From assembly GCF_039954625.1 (NCBI RefSeq), contig NZ_CP157199.1, positions 1,922,001-1,986,000 of the forward strand: 64,000 nt of DNA, given 5' to 3'. Below are positions 27,463 to 36,349 of this stretch, in pieces. The notes beneath the pieces were generated by a model. The model did no database searches. It was not told the origin of the DNA and saw only the letters and a program-made list of their open reading frames with translations. A program made the position numbers and the translations under genes. The DNA comes from Pontimicrobium sp. SW4. GTDB taxonomy: Bacteria; Bacteroidota; Bacteroidia; Flavobacteriales; Flavobacteriaceae. Every line of letters begins with the position of its first letter. Position 1 is the stretch's first letter.

Positions 27463-28472
27463 GAAATGCCTTTAAAAAATAAATTTGGAAATAAATTCTC
27501 TGCACTTTTCTTAGAAAATAAAAGCTTTAAAGTTGACTTCAAGAAACCATACCCATATCCAAAAAACTGAATTAATATAGCCATTATTGCTAACACAGAA
27601 ACAGTTACGTTTTTAGTTTTAATTAATGCGGTAATAAAGCTCAAAGCAAAGTAGCAAAAAACCAAATAAATAAGGAATGTTATGTTAAAAATTAATGCTA
27701 TTAACGACAGTATCACTCCTAAGCAAAACAAAGTAGGAAACCAATAAGTTATTTTTTTTGTGTCAGGATGCCATTTGTTTAAAATTGGTCGAACTGAGCC
27801 AAATTTATATACTTGTTTGTAAAATTTAGACCATGATATCCTTCGTTTATGATATACATAAGCTTCAGTAATAAGTTTTGTTTCAAAACCAAGTTTCCAT
27901 AATCTAATAGATAAATCTGGATCTTCTCCAGGATGTATACGACCAAAACCTCCTGTAGCATCAAACGCTTTTTTAGAGATTCCCATATTGAAACTTCTTG
28001 GTTGAAACTTGTTAATACTAGACGCCTTACCTCTTATACCTCCAGTAGATATAAAAGAGGTCATTGCAAAATTTATTGCCTTTTGTATGTTACTAAATGA
28101 GTTGTGGGCAGCATCAGGACCGCCAAAGCAATCCACATAATTATTGTTTAAACTATTTAAAACTTTAATTAAATATTGTTTTGGCAATACACAATCAGAA
28201 TCTAAAATGATGAAATAACTCCCTGTTGCCTTTTTCATACCATAATTTCTCGAATCTCCAGGTCCAGAATTTTCTTTAAAATAATATGAAATATTTAATT
28301 GCGATTTATATTCCTGAGCGACTGATTCAGAGCTAATATTTGAACCATCCTCTACAATAACAATTTCAAAATCTTTGCTACCCTCTAAAGCAGCAAAACT
28401 TTCCAAAAGTTCTTTTGCTTCTTCTGGTCTATTAAAAATTGGAATTATAAATGATAGGTCGTTTGCAGTCAT
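27459..28472 (-). CDS. Family 2 glycosyltransferase with C-terminal membrane helices
   Basis: The protein has 337 residues. The GT-A domain has SFIIPIFNRPEEAKELL, FEIVIVEDGS and the DxD-type FIILDSDCVLP, with PGEDPDLSIRLWKLGF as the later acceptor-side motif. About three hydrophobic helices fill residues 245-310 (WFPTLFCLGVILSLIALIF and so on), tethering the enzyme to the inner membrane. It should transfer a sugar from a nucleotide-sugar onto an envelope glycan or lipid. The acceptor is unknown. It is the first gene of the probable minus-strand operon GT2-YbbR-coaE-kinase-regulator. Confidence 0.92.
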   Translation of the reverse strand: MTANDLSFIIPIFNRPEEAKELLESFAALEGSKDFEIVIVEDGSNISSESVAQEYKSQLNISYYFKENSGPGDSRNYGMKKATGSYFIILDSDCVLPKQYLIKVLNSLNNNYVDCFGGPDAAHNSFSNIQKAINFAMTSFISTGGIRGKASSINKFQPRSFNMGISKKAFDATGGFGRIHPGEDPDLSIRLWKLGFETKLITEAYVYHKRRISWSKFYKQVYKFGSVRPILNKWHPDTKKITYWFPTLFCLGVILSLIALIFNITFLIYLVFCYFALSFITALIKTKNVTVSVLAIMAILIQFFGYGYGFLKSTLKLLFSKKSAENLFPNLFFKGIS

Positions 28473-28479
28473 ATTAATA

Positions 28480-28487
28480 CAAAGGTA
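28480..28487 (-). promoter_or_regulatory. -7 promoter box of the glycosyltransferase operon (TACCTTTG)
   Basis: This is an exact TAnnTTTG match on the minus strand, only 7 nt from the ATG at 28472, so the expected leader is about 4 nt. No clear -33 TTTG is seen. Confidence 0.5.
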
Positions 28488-28525
28488 ACGAAAGCACTGA
28501 TATTTAATTGCTAAAAATAACGCAT

Positions 28526-28552
28526 AAAAAAAGCCTCGTAAAACGAGGCTTT
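28526..28552 (-). terminator. Terminator of the T9SS cargo gene
   Basis: A 10-bp perfect stem (AAAGCCTCGT at 28530-28539, ACGAGGCTTT at 28543-28552) has a 3-nt loop and a T-run on the minus strand. It begins about 20 nt after the minus-strand stop at 28573. Confidence 0.88.
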
Positions 28553-28572
28553 AGTTTTATATAAATAAGATA

Positions 28573-30144
28573 TTATCTTTTTATTATTTGTTTAGTTTCA
28601 GTTACTCCATTAATAGTAACTTTCACAAAATAAGAACCTGTTTGTAAAGCAGACATATCTACTTCACTTGCATTTCTATTAGGAGTTTGGCGTAATACTT
28701 CTTGTCCTAACATGTTATAAACAGATACGTTTTCTATGCTATCTTGAGCTCTTAAATTAAGCTTATCTTGTACTGGGTTTGGATATAACTTAAATTCAAC
28801 CAAATCATTGTTATCTTCAATTGATAAAGATTCTGAAGACCAAACTTTAACAGTAAAGCTTCCATCGGCAACAGGTGTCGCATCCCAACTGAATACTCTA
28901 ACATAATAAGTATCACCAGCAGTTAAGCCTGAAGCATTAATTTCTTCTGTGTCATTAGATCCACTAAAAGTGTCGTCTGCACAATCTATTAAAGTTAAAG
29001 AACCGCATGTACCAGAATACAGCATAGCTACACCGTCAAAATCCATACTCTCAAAAGTAATATTTACAGCATCTGTTCTAGCTTCAAATTCGAACCAAAC
29101 ATCGTCATTTGCAGTTCCAGCACTTCCATTACACATTTCAGCAGCTAAACCAGAATTGGTAGCACCACTAATAGTTCCATTGTGCGCTGTAGCTGATGCC
29201 GAAGTAGCTATTTCAATTTCTTGTGTAAACACTTCAGCTCCTGAGCAATCATCATTGCTTGAAGATGTATCAAAAGCAAATGGACCAGTCCAAGCACTTT
29301 TATCTCCACCCCCACAATCTGCTCTTACATATGCTGCATAAGAGTTTCCTGGAGTTAAAGATGTAAAGGTAAATTGATTAGCACTAGGTACACCTGGTGT
29401 ATTTGTTATTGTTCCATCTGCATCAGGATCAGTATCTCCACCTGTTATATCTAATAAATTAACATCCCATTGTGTCTCTGTTCCGCCAGGTCCAGTTGTC
29501 CAAGAAAAATCAACACTAGTCGCCATTACATTAGAAATACTTCCAAAAGAAGGTTCAACACAAGTTGGTGCTTCTCTTACTAATACATCATCAATAAACC
29601 ATTCTGAATCACTTGTTCCTTGATAATTAAATCCTAGAACTACAGAAGAATTTCCATTTGCTCCAGACAAATCAAAAGCTCCTCTAATTTTCCATACTAA
29701 ATCTTCTCCACTAGTAAACCCAAAAGTAGTATTAACAGCTATCCAAGTTGCAGTATTTGCATCTCCAGCATAATCTGTCGAGTAATACACGCCTGTTGTT
29801 GCGGGGAAATCTGGGAACCTAACCGTTTCATAATAAGTTAATTCCGGATTAGTTGCAGAAGTAAAATTCATTGCTGGTGTTACCAACCATTTATTTTTTG
29901 CATCTGGAGATCCAGCATTTTCACCATGAGATAAATTAAATAATTCATTATAAAATGCAGATTTTGTTCCAGAGTTCGCAGCATTTGTTGTTGCTGCCCA
30001 AGGGTAACCCGCAACATCTCCAGTTCCTGCTACATCTGCCCAACTAGCTGGTAAAAAAGAACCTTCGAAATCTTCGTTAAGGTATTCTTGTCCGTAAAAT
30101 AAAGATGACCACATAAGTAAGGTCAGTAGTGTAATTTTTTTCAT
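28573..30144 (-). CDS. Secreted multidomain protein with T9SS sorting domain
   Basis: The protein has 523 residues with a signal peptide (about 1-18). An N-terminal choice-of-anchor J/MAM-like domain (EYLNEDFEGSFLPASWADVA through EWFIDDVLVREAP) is followed by a fibronectin type III-like domain (about 195-295), a prepeptidase C-terminal-like domain (NDDCSGAEVFTQEIE to about 430) and a type A T9SS sorting domain (FKLYPNPVQDKLNL, then YFVKVTINGVTETKQIIKR). No protease or glycosidase site is visible, so it is more likely an adhesin or surface protein. It would cross the outer membrane through the T9SS and be anchored or released. Confidence 0.85.
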   Translation of the reverse strand: MKKITLLTLLMWSSLFYGQEYLNEDFEGSFLPASWADVAGTGDVAGYPWAATTNAANSGTKSAFYNELFNLSHGENAGSPDAKNKWLVTPAMNFTSATNPELTYYETVRFPDFPATTGVYYSTDYAGDANTATWIAVNTTFGFTSGEDLVWKIRGAFDLSGANGNSSVVLGFNYQGTSDSEWFIDDVLVREAPTCVEPSFGSISNVMATSVDFSWTTGPGGTETQWDVNLLDITGGDTDPDADGTITNTPGVPSANQFTFTSLTPGNSYAAYVRADCGGGDKSAWTGPFAFDTSSSNDDCSGAEVFTQEIEIATSASATAHNGTISGATNSGLAAEMCNGSAGTANDDVWFEFEARTDAVNITFESMDFDGVAMLYSGTCGSLTLIDCADDTFSGSNDTEEINASGLTAGDTYYVRVFSWDATPVADGSFTVKVWSSESLSIEDNNDLVEFKLYPNPVQDKLNLRAQDSIENVSVYNMLGQEVLRQTPNRNASEVDMSALQTGSYFVKVTINGVTETKQIIKR

Positions 30145-30179
30145 ATTATTACTATTTTGTTAAGTTTATTTTGTTGTGA

Positions 30180-30210
30180 TTAAGGTAAATCAGGCGCATA
30201 TTACTACAAA
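30180..30210 (-). promoter_or_regulatory. Candidate promoter of the T9SS cargo gene
   Basis: On the minus strand a TTTG is followed after about 19 bp by TACCTTAA, a partial match to TAnnTTTG (6 of 8, counting free positions). The spacing fits the Bacteroidota -33/-7 arrangement. The rest of the 232-bp gap up to fabI shows only the fabI terminator. Confidence 0.35.
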
Positions 30211-30325
30211 AAAGGGAAGTTGTAAACTATTATTCGTTAAACGATAAAAAATTTACGTTGAACCGATTAGCGACGTTCTTTATTTCGATAAAAAACTTAG
30301 GATAAGACAGATAATAATGAAAGCA

Positions 30326-30352
30326 AAAAGCCCCTGATAATCAGAGGCTTTA
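30326..30352 (-). terminator. Terminator of fabI
   Basis: AAAGCC-C-CTGAT pairs with ATCAG-A-GGCTTT across a short loop, with a T-run on the minus strand. It lies about 25 nt past the fabI stop at 30377. Confidence 0.75.
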
Positions 30353-30376
30353 ATTGAAAATATTACTTAATATATT

Positions 30377-31195
30377 TTATTCTTCTCCCATAAATGTACT
30401 CATAACTGCATCACTTACTCCCATATTACTAAAACCACCATCATTAAATAAATTTTGAAGTGTTACACGTTTTGTTAAATCACTAAATAAAGTTACTGTG
30501 TAATTAGCACAATCTAAAGCAGTTGCATTACCAAGTGGAGACATTTTATCTGCATAAGCAATAAACCCATCAAATCCTTTAACTCCTTTACCTGCAGTTG
30601 TTGGTGTAGGTGATTGAGAAATCGTATTTACACGTACTTTTTTATCTTTCCCAAAAAAGTATCCAAAGCTTCGCGCAATACTCTCTAAATAGGCTTTATT
30701 ATCTGCCATATCATTATAATCTGGAAATACGCGTTGTGCTGCCATATATGTTAAGGCTACAATACTTCCCCATTCATTCATAGCATCATTTTTATATAAT
30801 GTTTGCATGACTTTATGAAAAGACATTGCCGATACATCTGTTCCTTTCTGAGTCCAATCGTAATTTTGGTCTGTGTAAGCTCGTCCTTTTCTAACATTTA
30901 CAGACATTCCTATAGAATGTAATACAAAATCCAATTTACCTCCTAAAACTTCCATAGATTTTTCAACCAAATTTTGTAAATCTTCAAGTGAGGTTGCATC
31001 TGCAGGTATGATTTCTGAGCCTGTTTTTTCAGCTAAGTCATTAATTTGCCCCATACGCATTGCAATTGGCGCATTAGTTAATACAAAAGTTCCTCCTTCT
31101 TCATGAACTCTTTCGGCTGTTTTCCATGCAATAGAATTAGGGTCTAATGCTCCAAATATAATTCCTCGTTTTCCTTTTAATAAATTGTATGACAT
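30377..31195 (-). CDS. fabI: Enoyl-[acyl-carrier-protein] reductase (NADH)
   Basis: The protein has 272 residues. It carries the SDR fold variant of FabI: GIIFGALDPNSIAWKTAERV (nucleotide-binding), HSIGM, the YMAAQRVFPDYN region and a substrate-binding loop NTISQSPTPTTAGKGVKGF. It makes the last reduction of each fatty-acid elongation cycle in the cytosol. The Tyr/Lys pair reads ALTYMAAQRVFPDYNDMADNKAYLES, with the Lys of DNKAYL; the Tyr assignment within it is tentative. It has its own -7 box and terminator, so it is probably monocistronic. Confidence 0.95.
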   Translation of the reverse strand: MSYNLLKGKRGIIFGALDPNSIAWKTAERVHEEGGTFVLTNAPIAMRMGQINDLAEKTGSEIIPADATSLEDLQNLVEKSMEVLGGKLDFVLHSIGMSVNVRKGRAYTDQNYDWTQKGTDVSAMSFHKVMQTLYKNDAMNEWGSIVALTYMAAQRVFPDYNDMADNKAYLESIARSFGYFFGKDKKVRVNTISQSPTPTTAGKGVKGFDGFIAYADKMSPLGNATALDCANYTVTLFSDLTKRVTLQNLFNDGGFSNMGVSDAVMSTFMGEE

Positions 31196-31223
31196 CTTGT
31201 AATGTTTAGTTAGTTTGAGTTAG

Positions 31224-31231
31224 CAAAGATA
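31224..31231 (-). promoter_or_regulatory. -7 promoter box of fabI (TATCTTTG)
   Basis: This is an exact TAnnTTTG match on the minus strand, 28 nt before the fabI ATG at 31195, in the short gap after recN. Confidence 0.5.
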
Positions 31232-31234
31232 CTA

Positions 31235-32887
31235 TTAATTCAATAATTGTTTAGCATGTGCAATTGCAGATGTTGACATTTCTTTTCCTCCTAACATTTG
31301 AGCAATTTCTACAATACGCTCATCTGTATTTAGTTTTACCATTTGTGTAGTCGTTTTATTATCTACATCTTCTTTAAAAACCTTAAAATGTGTATCCCCC
31401 TTTGCTGCTATTTGTGGTAAATGCGTAATTGTAAATACTTGCATAGACTTACTCATTTGCTGCATAATGGCTGCCATTTTATTTGAAATCTCTCCAGAAA
31501 CTCCCGTATCAATTTCATCGAACATAATAGATGGCAACTGAATATATTTAGCCAAAATAGATTTTACAGCTAACATAATTCTAGATAATTCTCCACCAGA
31601 AGCTGCTTTCTTTAAAAGTTTAAAATCACCTCCTTTATTTGCTGTAAATAAGAAGTTTAAATTATCTTTTCCATTGTTATAAAAACTATTCTCTTTTGTA
31701 ACTGAAATACTAAATTTGGCATTTTGCATACCAAGATCTATCAGTATAGCTTCTAATTGATTTGACAATTCTGGAATAGCTTTATTTCTTTTTTTATGTA
31801 AATCTTCAGCTAGTTTATTAAGAGATTGCTCTAATGTTTTTAAAGTATTCTCTTTTTCGAGAATGGCATCTTCAATAGTCTCTGTAACTAATACTTTTTC
31901 TGATAATTGTGTTTTTGTTTCAATTAATTCATCAATATTAGATGCTGAATGCTTTAATAATAAATTATGAATTTTTTGAAGTTTTACATTAACCTCATCT
32001 AGTCTATTAGGGTTTGCTTCTAAATTTCCTTGAGCGTTTTCTATTTCTCCAAATACGTCGTCCAATTCTATTAACGTACTATTTACTCTATCAAACAATT
32101 CTGAATACGTTTTAGATAATTTGGACAGTTTTTGCAAGCTATTTTTTAGTAAAGTCAAATTGTTTAGGATTCCTATTTGCTCTTCATTAAGTAATTGATT
32201 TGATAATAGTAATTCTTCTTTTATTTCTTCAACATTATTTAATGATTCATATTCATTTTCTAATTCTTGAAGCTCCCCTGAAACTAATTGCGCATCTTCT
32301 AACTCATTAAATAAAAACAAATTATAATCATATTCTTTAAGTGCTTCAGCTTTTTGAAGCCTTAATGATTGTAATTCATTTTTCACTTTGTTGAAAAATT
32401 TTAGTGTAGTTTTATAATCTTCTAATAACTCTGCGTTGTTAGCTAAAGCATCAATAATTTGAAACTGAAAATCGTCATTGGTTAACTCTAAAGTTTGATG
32501 TTGTGAGTGAATGTCAATTAAAAAAGTTCCTAATTGTGCTAATATATTTAGATTTACTGGTGAGTCATTTATAAAAGCTCTCGACTTACCTGACGGCAAA
32601 ATTTCTCGTCTTATAATTGTTTCAGGTTCATAATCTAAATCTTCCTCTTTAAAAAATTTCTTTAAGTTGTAATTGGCTATATCAAATGTAGCTTCAACAA
32701 CACATTTTCTAGAAGCATCTTTTACGCTACTAATATCTGCTCTCTTCCCTAAAATTAACGATAAGCCTCCTAAAAGAATTGATTTCCCAGCACCAGTTTC
32801 ACCTGTAATAATACTTAAACCATTGTTGAAAGATATTTGTAAATCTTCAATTAAAGCGTAATTTTTTATGGATAAGGCTGTTAGCAA
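31235..32887 (-). CDS. recN: DNA repair protein RecN
   Basis: This 550-residue SMC-like ATPase has Walker A ITGETGAGKSILLGGLSLIL near the N-terminus, long coiled coils in the middle (about 150-370), and the C-terminal signature SGGELSRIMLAVK with Walker B IMFDEIDTGVSGE. It acts with RecA in double-strand break repair. The start is TTG at 32887, giving MLTALSIKNYALIEDL, which matches the family N-terminus. There is no nearby ATG. A -7-like box (TATTTTTG, 32885-32892) overlaps this TTG and so cannot drive the full-length protein. The gene probably reads from the upstream DUF4835 group. Confidence 0.96.
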   Translation of the reverse strand: MLTALSIKNYALIEDLQISFNNGLSIITGETGAGKSILLGGLSLILGKRADISSVKDASRKCVVEATFDIANYNLKKFFKEEDLDYEPETIIRREILPSGKSRAFINDSPVNLNILAQLGTFLIDIHSQHQTLELTNDDFQFQIIDALANNAELLEDYKTTLKFFNKVKNELQSLRLQKAEALKEYDYNLFLFNELEDAQLVSGELQELENEYESLNNVEEIKEELLLSNQLLNEEQIGILNNLTLLKNSLQKLSKLSKTYSELFDRVNSTLIELDDVFGEIENAQGNLEANPNRLDEVNVKLQKIHNLLLKHSASNIDELIETKTQLSEKVLVTETIEDAILEKENTLKTLEQSLNKLAEDLHKKRNKAIPELSNQLEAILIDLGMQNAKFSISVTKENSFYNNGKDNLNFLFTANKGGDFKLLKKAASGGELSRIMLAVKSILAKYIQLPSIMFDEIDTGVSGEISNKMAAIMQQMSKSMQVFTITHLPQIAAKGDTHFKVFKEDVDNKTTTQMVKLNTDERIVEIAQMLGGKEMSTSAIAHAKQLLN

Positions 32888-32971
32888 AAATAATTACTTT
32901 AAGAGTTAATCGCTTCATTATCTATTTCAAGAAACGAGATACAAATTTAAATATAAAATGGTAATGTAAGC

Positions 32972-33862
32972 TTAGTAATTAATGTTTCTCCATTTATTAG
33001 AATGGTTTGGAGCCATTTTGGTTAAAGATGCTACCAAATCTGTAATACTTATACTTGGTCCATCTGTAAATATGTCTTCAATTTCTTCAGCTTTAGCATC
33101 AAAAAACACACGCATAATAAATGAGCTTGGTCTTCTTCTATTTATGGCTTCTAGCCCAGAAAGAGCATCAGAAACTTTTTGTTTTGCATTTTTTTGGTTT
33201 AAATGCATAGTATCTAAACCACCAATATGATAGTTGTATAACGTACTTCTAAACTCTTTGTATGTTGGCGATAATAAGTTATCTATTAGTACAAATCTAG
33301 ATTGCAGCCCATCTTCTGGTTTCCAACCCTTAAAATTACTTTGTTGCGAGTAGCTTAAAATTGTCCTTGCTTGTTGGTAATATTCATCACCTCCATTTAA
33401 AGCAAAAGAATCAGCATCCATCCCTAACATTACATAGATATGATATGCTAGTACTGATACTAAATTTGATTGAAATTGGTTAGGGTTGTAGGTGATGTTT
33501 TGAAATTCTTGATATCTAAATGAAAAATCTTTATCGTTAAAATTGTAAATAGGTGTACTATATGATGAATTAAAAATTGGTCTTGAAGATCTTATTTGTA
33601 TGGAACCTTGAAAAACATCATTATTGTATCCAGTAATATTTATTACCATACTACAATTAATCTGCTCATTCTGAGAAAAACTCTTGTTAGTCCACTTAGT
33701 ATTATTTACAAACTCTTTTAACTGATTCTCTAAAGTTTTAAATACTTGAACATTTTCGTTACCAGTTTGCTGCGCATTAACAATAATATCGCAATTTAAC
33801 TCTTGTGAAGTTACAACAAACGAACAAAATACTGAGGCTATAAGTAGTAGTAGTTTACGCAT
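32972..33862 (-). CDS. DUF4835 family protein, secreted
   Basis: The protein has 296 residues with a signal peptide (MRKLLLLIASVFCSFVVTSQ). The mature N-terminus ELNCDIIVNAQQTGNENVQV and the C-terminal RVFFDAKAEEIEDIF match the DUF4835 family found across Bacteroidota. From memory, databases now label this family as a type IX secretion component (PorD). I cannot confirm that from sequence. It overlaps coaBC by 8 bp and lies 85 bp ahead of recN, in the conserved bamD-rpoZ-coaBC run. An envelope role is likely. Confidence 0.82.
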   Translation of the reverse strand: MRKLLLLIASVFCSFVVTSQELNCDIIVNAQQTGNENVQVFKTLENQLKEFVNNTKWTNKSFSQNEQINCSMVINITGYNNDVFQGSIQIRSSRPIFNSSYSTPIYNFNDKDFSFRYQEFQNITYNPNQFQSNLVSVLAYHIYVMLGMDADSFALNGGDEYYQQARTILSYSQQSNFKGWKPEDGLQSRFVLIDNLLSPTYKEFRSTLYNYHIGGLDTMHLNQKNAKQKVSDALSGLEAINRRRPSSFIMRVFFDAKAEEIEDIFTDGPSISITDLVASLTKMAPNHSNKWRNINY

Positions 33863-35069
33863 GGTATTGTTTTAATATTTCTTGCATAATATCTTTAGCA
33901 ACTTCTGCTTTAGATTTTAGGCCATAATTAACACTGCTTTCATTTTTATCGATAATAGTTACTTTATTGGTAGCACCACCAAAACCAGCACCTTCATCAT
34001 TTAACGAATTTAATACAATTAAATCTAAATTCTTAGATTTAAGCTTTCCAATTGCATTCTCTAATTCGTTATTAGTTTCTAAAGCGAAACCAACCAAAAT
34101 TTGGTTTTTCTTTATTTTTCCTAAAGAACCAAGTATATCTTTCGTCTTTTCTAACTCTAAGGTTAACGTAGAATCTTTCTTTTTTATTTTTTTATCGGCT
34201 ACAAATTTTGGTCTATAATCGGCAACTGCTGCAGATAAAATAGCAATATCACATTCTATAAAACTATTATGGACAGCAATGTACATGTCTTCTGCACTAA
34301 CTACAGGAATAATTTTAATCAAATTACTGCTCACACTTTGATGTGTTGGTCCAGTAATTAAAATAACCTCAGCTCCTAGTTGTGATGCTGCTTTGGCAAT
34401 TTCAAAACCCATTTTTCCACTTGAATGATTACCAATAAAGCGAACAGGATCTATTGCTTCATACGTTGGTCCAGCTGTAATTAATACTTTTTTGTTATGC
34501 AATGGAAGTCCAGAAAGCACATGGTTTTCTATAAACGCAACAATATCTTCTGGTTCTGCCATTCTACCTTCCCCAACCAGTCCACTAGCCAATTCTCCGC
34601 TAGTTGCTGGTATCATTACATTCCCAAAACTTTGAAGCTTTTCTAGTGAGGTTTTAGTAGACTCATGCTTGTACATATCCAAATCCATAGCTGGTGCAAA
34701 ATACACTGGACATTTGGCTGATAAGTAAGTTGCTAAAAGCATATTATCGCTGTTACCAGAAGCCATTTTAGAAAGTGAATTAGCTGTAGCAGGAGCAATT
34801 AAAAACAAGTCAGCCCACAAACCTAACTCCACATGGTTATTCCATACGTTGTTTTCATCTTCGTCGTTTGTAAACGAGGTGATAACTGGGTTCTTAGATA
34901 ATGTTGATAAGGTTAAAGGGGTTATGAAGTCTTTAGAAGCAGGTGTCATGACCACTTTAACATGTGCACCTGCTTTTATAAACAATCTTACTAATGACGC
35001 TGTTTTATAAGCAGCAATACCAGCAGTTATGCCTAGAAGTATATTCTTGCCACTTAAAATAAACATCAC
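33855..35069 (-). CDS. coaBC: Bifunctional phosphopantothenoylcysteine decarboxylase / phosphopantothenate-cysteine ligase
   Basis: The protein has 404 residues. The CoaC flavoprotein half (about 1-180) shows GITAGIAAYK, active-site NHVELGLWADLFLIAPATAN with its His, and FAPAMDLDMY. The CoaB half (about 185-400) has VLITAGPTYEAIDPVRFIGN and AVADYRPKFVADKKIKKKD with the CTP-contacting lysines. The two halves ligate cysteine to 4'-phosphopantothenate and decarboxylate the product in CoA synthesis. It overlaps the DUF4835 gene and starts 3 bp after rpoZ. The doubled ATG leaves the start ambiguous by one residue. Confidence 0.96.
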   Translation of the reverse strand: MMFILSGKNILLGITAGIAAYKTASLVRLFIKAGAHVKVVMTPASKDFITPLTLSTLSKNPVITSFTNDEDENNVWNNHVELGLWADLFLIAPATANSLSKMASGNSDNMLLATYLSAKCPVYFAPAMDLDMYKHESTKTSLEKLQSFGNVMIPATSGELASGLVGEGRMAEPEDIVAFIENHVLSGLPLHNKKVLITAGPTYEAIDPVRFIGNHSSGKMGFEIAKAASQLGAEVILITGPTHQSVSSNLIKIIPVVSAEDMYIAVHNSFIECDIAILSAAVADYRPKFVADKKIKKKDSTLTLELEKTKDILGSLGKIKKNQILVGFALETNNELENAIGKLKSKNLDLIVLNSLNDEGAGFGGATNKVTIIDKNESSVNYGLKSKAEVAKDIMQEILKQYHA

Positions 35070-35072
35070 TAA

Positions 35073-35402
35073 TTATTCTTGAGAATCTTGCTCAGTATTT
35101 CTGTAGTAAATTTTTTCATTTAACCATTCTTGAACAGCTAATGCATGAGGCTTTGGTAATTTTTCGTAAAATTTAGATACCTCAATTTGCTCTTTGTTTT
35201 CGAAGATTTCTTCTAAACTGTCATTATATGTAGCAAACTCTTCTAACTTATCGATAAGTTCTTTTCTTATCTCCGTGTTAATTTGTTCTGCTCTTCTTGC
35301 AATAACAGAAATTGCTTCATAAATATTACCAGTAGGCGCATCAATTTTATTTCTATTGTACGTCTCTGTATTTACTGGAGCATTTACTTTCTTTAAATCC
35401 AT
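35073..35402 (-). CDS. rpoZ: DNA-directed RNA polymerase omega subunit, Bacteroidota type
   Basis: The protein has 109 residues. The core GNIYEAISVIARRAEQINTE corresponds to the omega helix that embraces the beta' subunit and helps assemble RNA polymerase. The extended C-terminus (EWLNEKIYYRN) is characteristic of the Bacteroidota form, which is longer than the enterobacterial protein at its start. It is located between bamD (10 bp) and coaBC (3 bp), a usual position in this phylum. Confidence 0.92.
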   Translation of the reverse strand: MDLKKVNAPVNTETYNRNKIDAPTGNIYEAISVIARRAEQINTEIRKELIDKLEEFATYNDSLEEIFENKEQIEVSKFYEKLPKPHALAVQEWLNEKIYYRNTEQDSQE

Positions 35403-35412
35403 CTTTATATAA

Positions 35413-36225
35413 TTAACCTTTGTTTTCGTATTGTTTTTGTAATTCTACTAATTCTGTATTCATTTTATCTGCTTTTTCGATAAATGATGAATTAGCAAAT
35501 CTTCTTTTAAATGTATCGTAGAATGCAATTGCATTTTTTATACGCTCTTCTTTTTTATACTCTACACTATTAACAGCCAAATTATATGCTGAATCTAATC
35601 TATAAAACATAGCTTCTTCTTTATAGGTAGCTCCAGGGTAATCTAATATAAAATTATCGAATGCTTTAATAGGAGCTTCATAATCTCTATTGTGTGGTGC
35701 AATTGTGTGATATTGTTTTGCTATTTCGTAAGCTTTTCTTTCTAACTTAAAATCTAACTCTTTAACCATTTTATTTGCTTCAGCTAAATAGCTAGAATTA
35801 GGATACAAGTTGATAAAAGTTTGCATTTTCTCAATCGCTTCTACTGTTTCTTTTTGCTCTTTACTGTAAATTGGAGGAAGATGATAATAGCTCTTTGCAC
35901 CTAAAAAGGCAATTTCTTCAGCTTTTTCACTTTCAGGATAAGAATTTACAAAACGTTCCATTTCATAATTAGATGTATAATAATCACCAACTTCATAATG
36001 CGCTTTGGCTTTCATATACATAAGCTTTTGCGCTTGAGGTTTACCTCTGTATTTTGGAGCAATTTGCTCGAATAAACGCAGTGCTTTTCTGTACTTTCCA
36101 GTATCGTAAAGCTCTGTTCCCATTGCAAATTTAACTGCAATGTCTTCAGATTTTATAGCTTTTTGAAATTCACTACAAGAACTAAATGTTATAGTTATAA
36201 TAAATATGTAAATAAGTCTCTTCAT
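35413..36225 (-). CDS. bamD: Outer membrane assembly lipoprotein BamD
   Basis: The protein has 270 residues from the ATG at 36225, directly before the lipoprotein signal MKRLIYIFIITITFSSCSEF (Cys17). An upstream in-frame start at 36255 would add 10 residues in front of the signal and overlap the promoter box. TPR repeats fill the mature part (YDTGKYRKALRLFEQIAPKY, VGDYYTSNYEMERFVNSYP, YKEEAMFYRLDSAYNLA). BamD is the lipoprotein that, with BamA, inserts beta-barrels into the outer membrane. It heads the bamD-rpoZ-coaBC-DUF4835 run. Confidence 0.93.
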   Translation of the reverse strand: MKRLIYIFIITITFSSCSEFQKAIKSEDIAVKFAMGTELYDTGKYRKALRLFEQIAPKYRGKPQAQKLMYMKAKAHYEVGDYYTSNYEMERFVNSYPESEKAEEIAFLGAKSYYHLPPIYSKEQKETVEAIEKMQTFINLYPNSSYLAEANKMVKELDFKLERKAYEIAKQYHTIAPHNRDYEAPIKAFDNFILDYPGATYKEEAMFYRLDSAYNLAVNSVEYKKEERIKNAIAFYDTFKRRFANSSFIEKADKMNTELVELQKQYENKG

Positions 36226-36242
36226 AGATTTTAAACAGGATG

Positions 36243-36250
36243 CAAAAATA
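36243..36250 (-). promoter_or_regulatory. -7 promoter box of the bamD operon (TATTTTTG)
   Basis: This is an exact TAnnTTTG match on the minus strand, 17 nt before the bamD ATG at 36225. The expected leader is about 14 nt. Confidence 0.5.
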
Positions 36251-36349
36251 GACATTTATAACGTATTTTAAAAACAATTATTTTAAGCTAAAATATAACG
36301 ACATTTTCCTTCTAAATAACGTTTAAGTAATATTTAACTTTTAAATGAT

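Noticed and set aside
28949..29341. Plus-strand 130-codon ORF opposite the T9SS cargo gene
   Set aside because: It is a shadow of the real minus-strand gene, without family signal or signal peptide.
32885..32892. -7 promoter box (TATTTTTG) for recN
   Set aside because: It overlaps the start codon, so it could not drive full-length recN. It is probably a chance match in AT-rich DNA.
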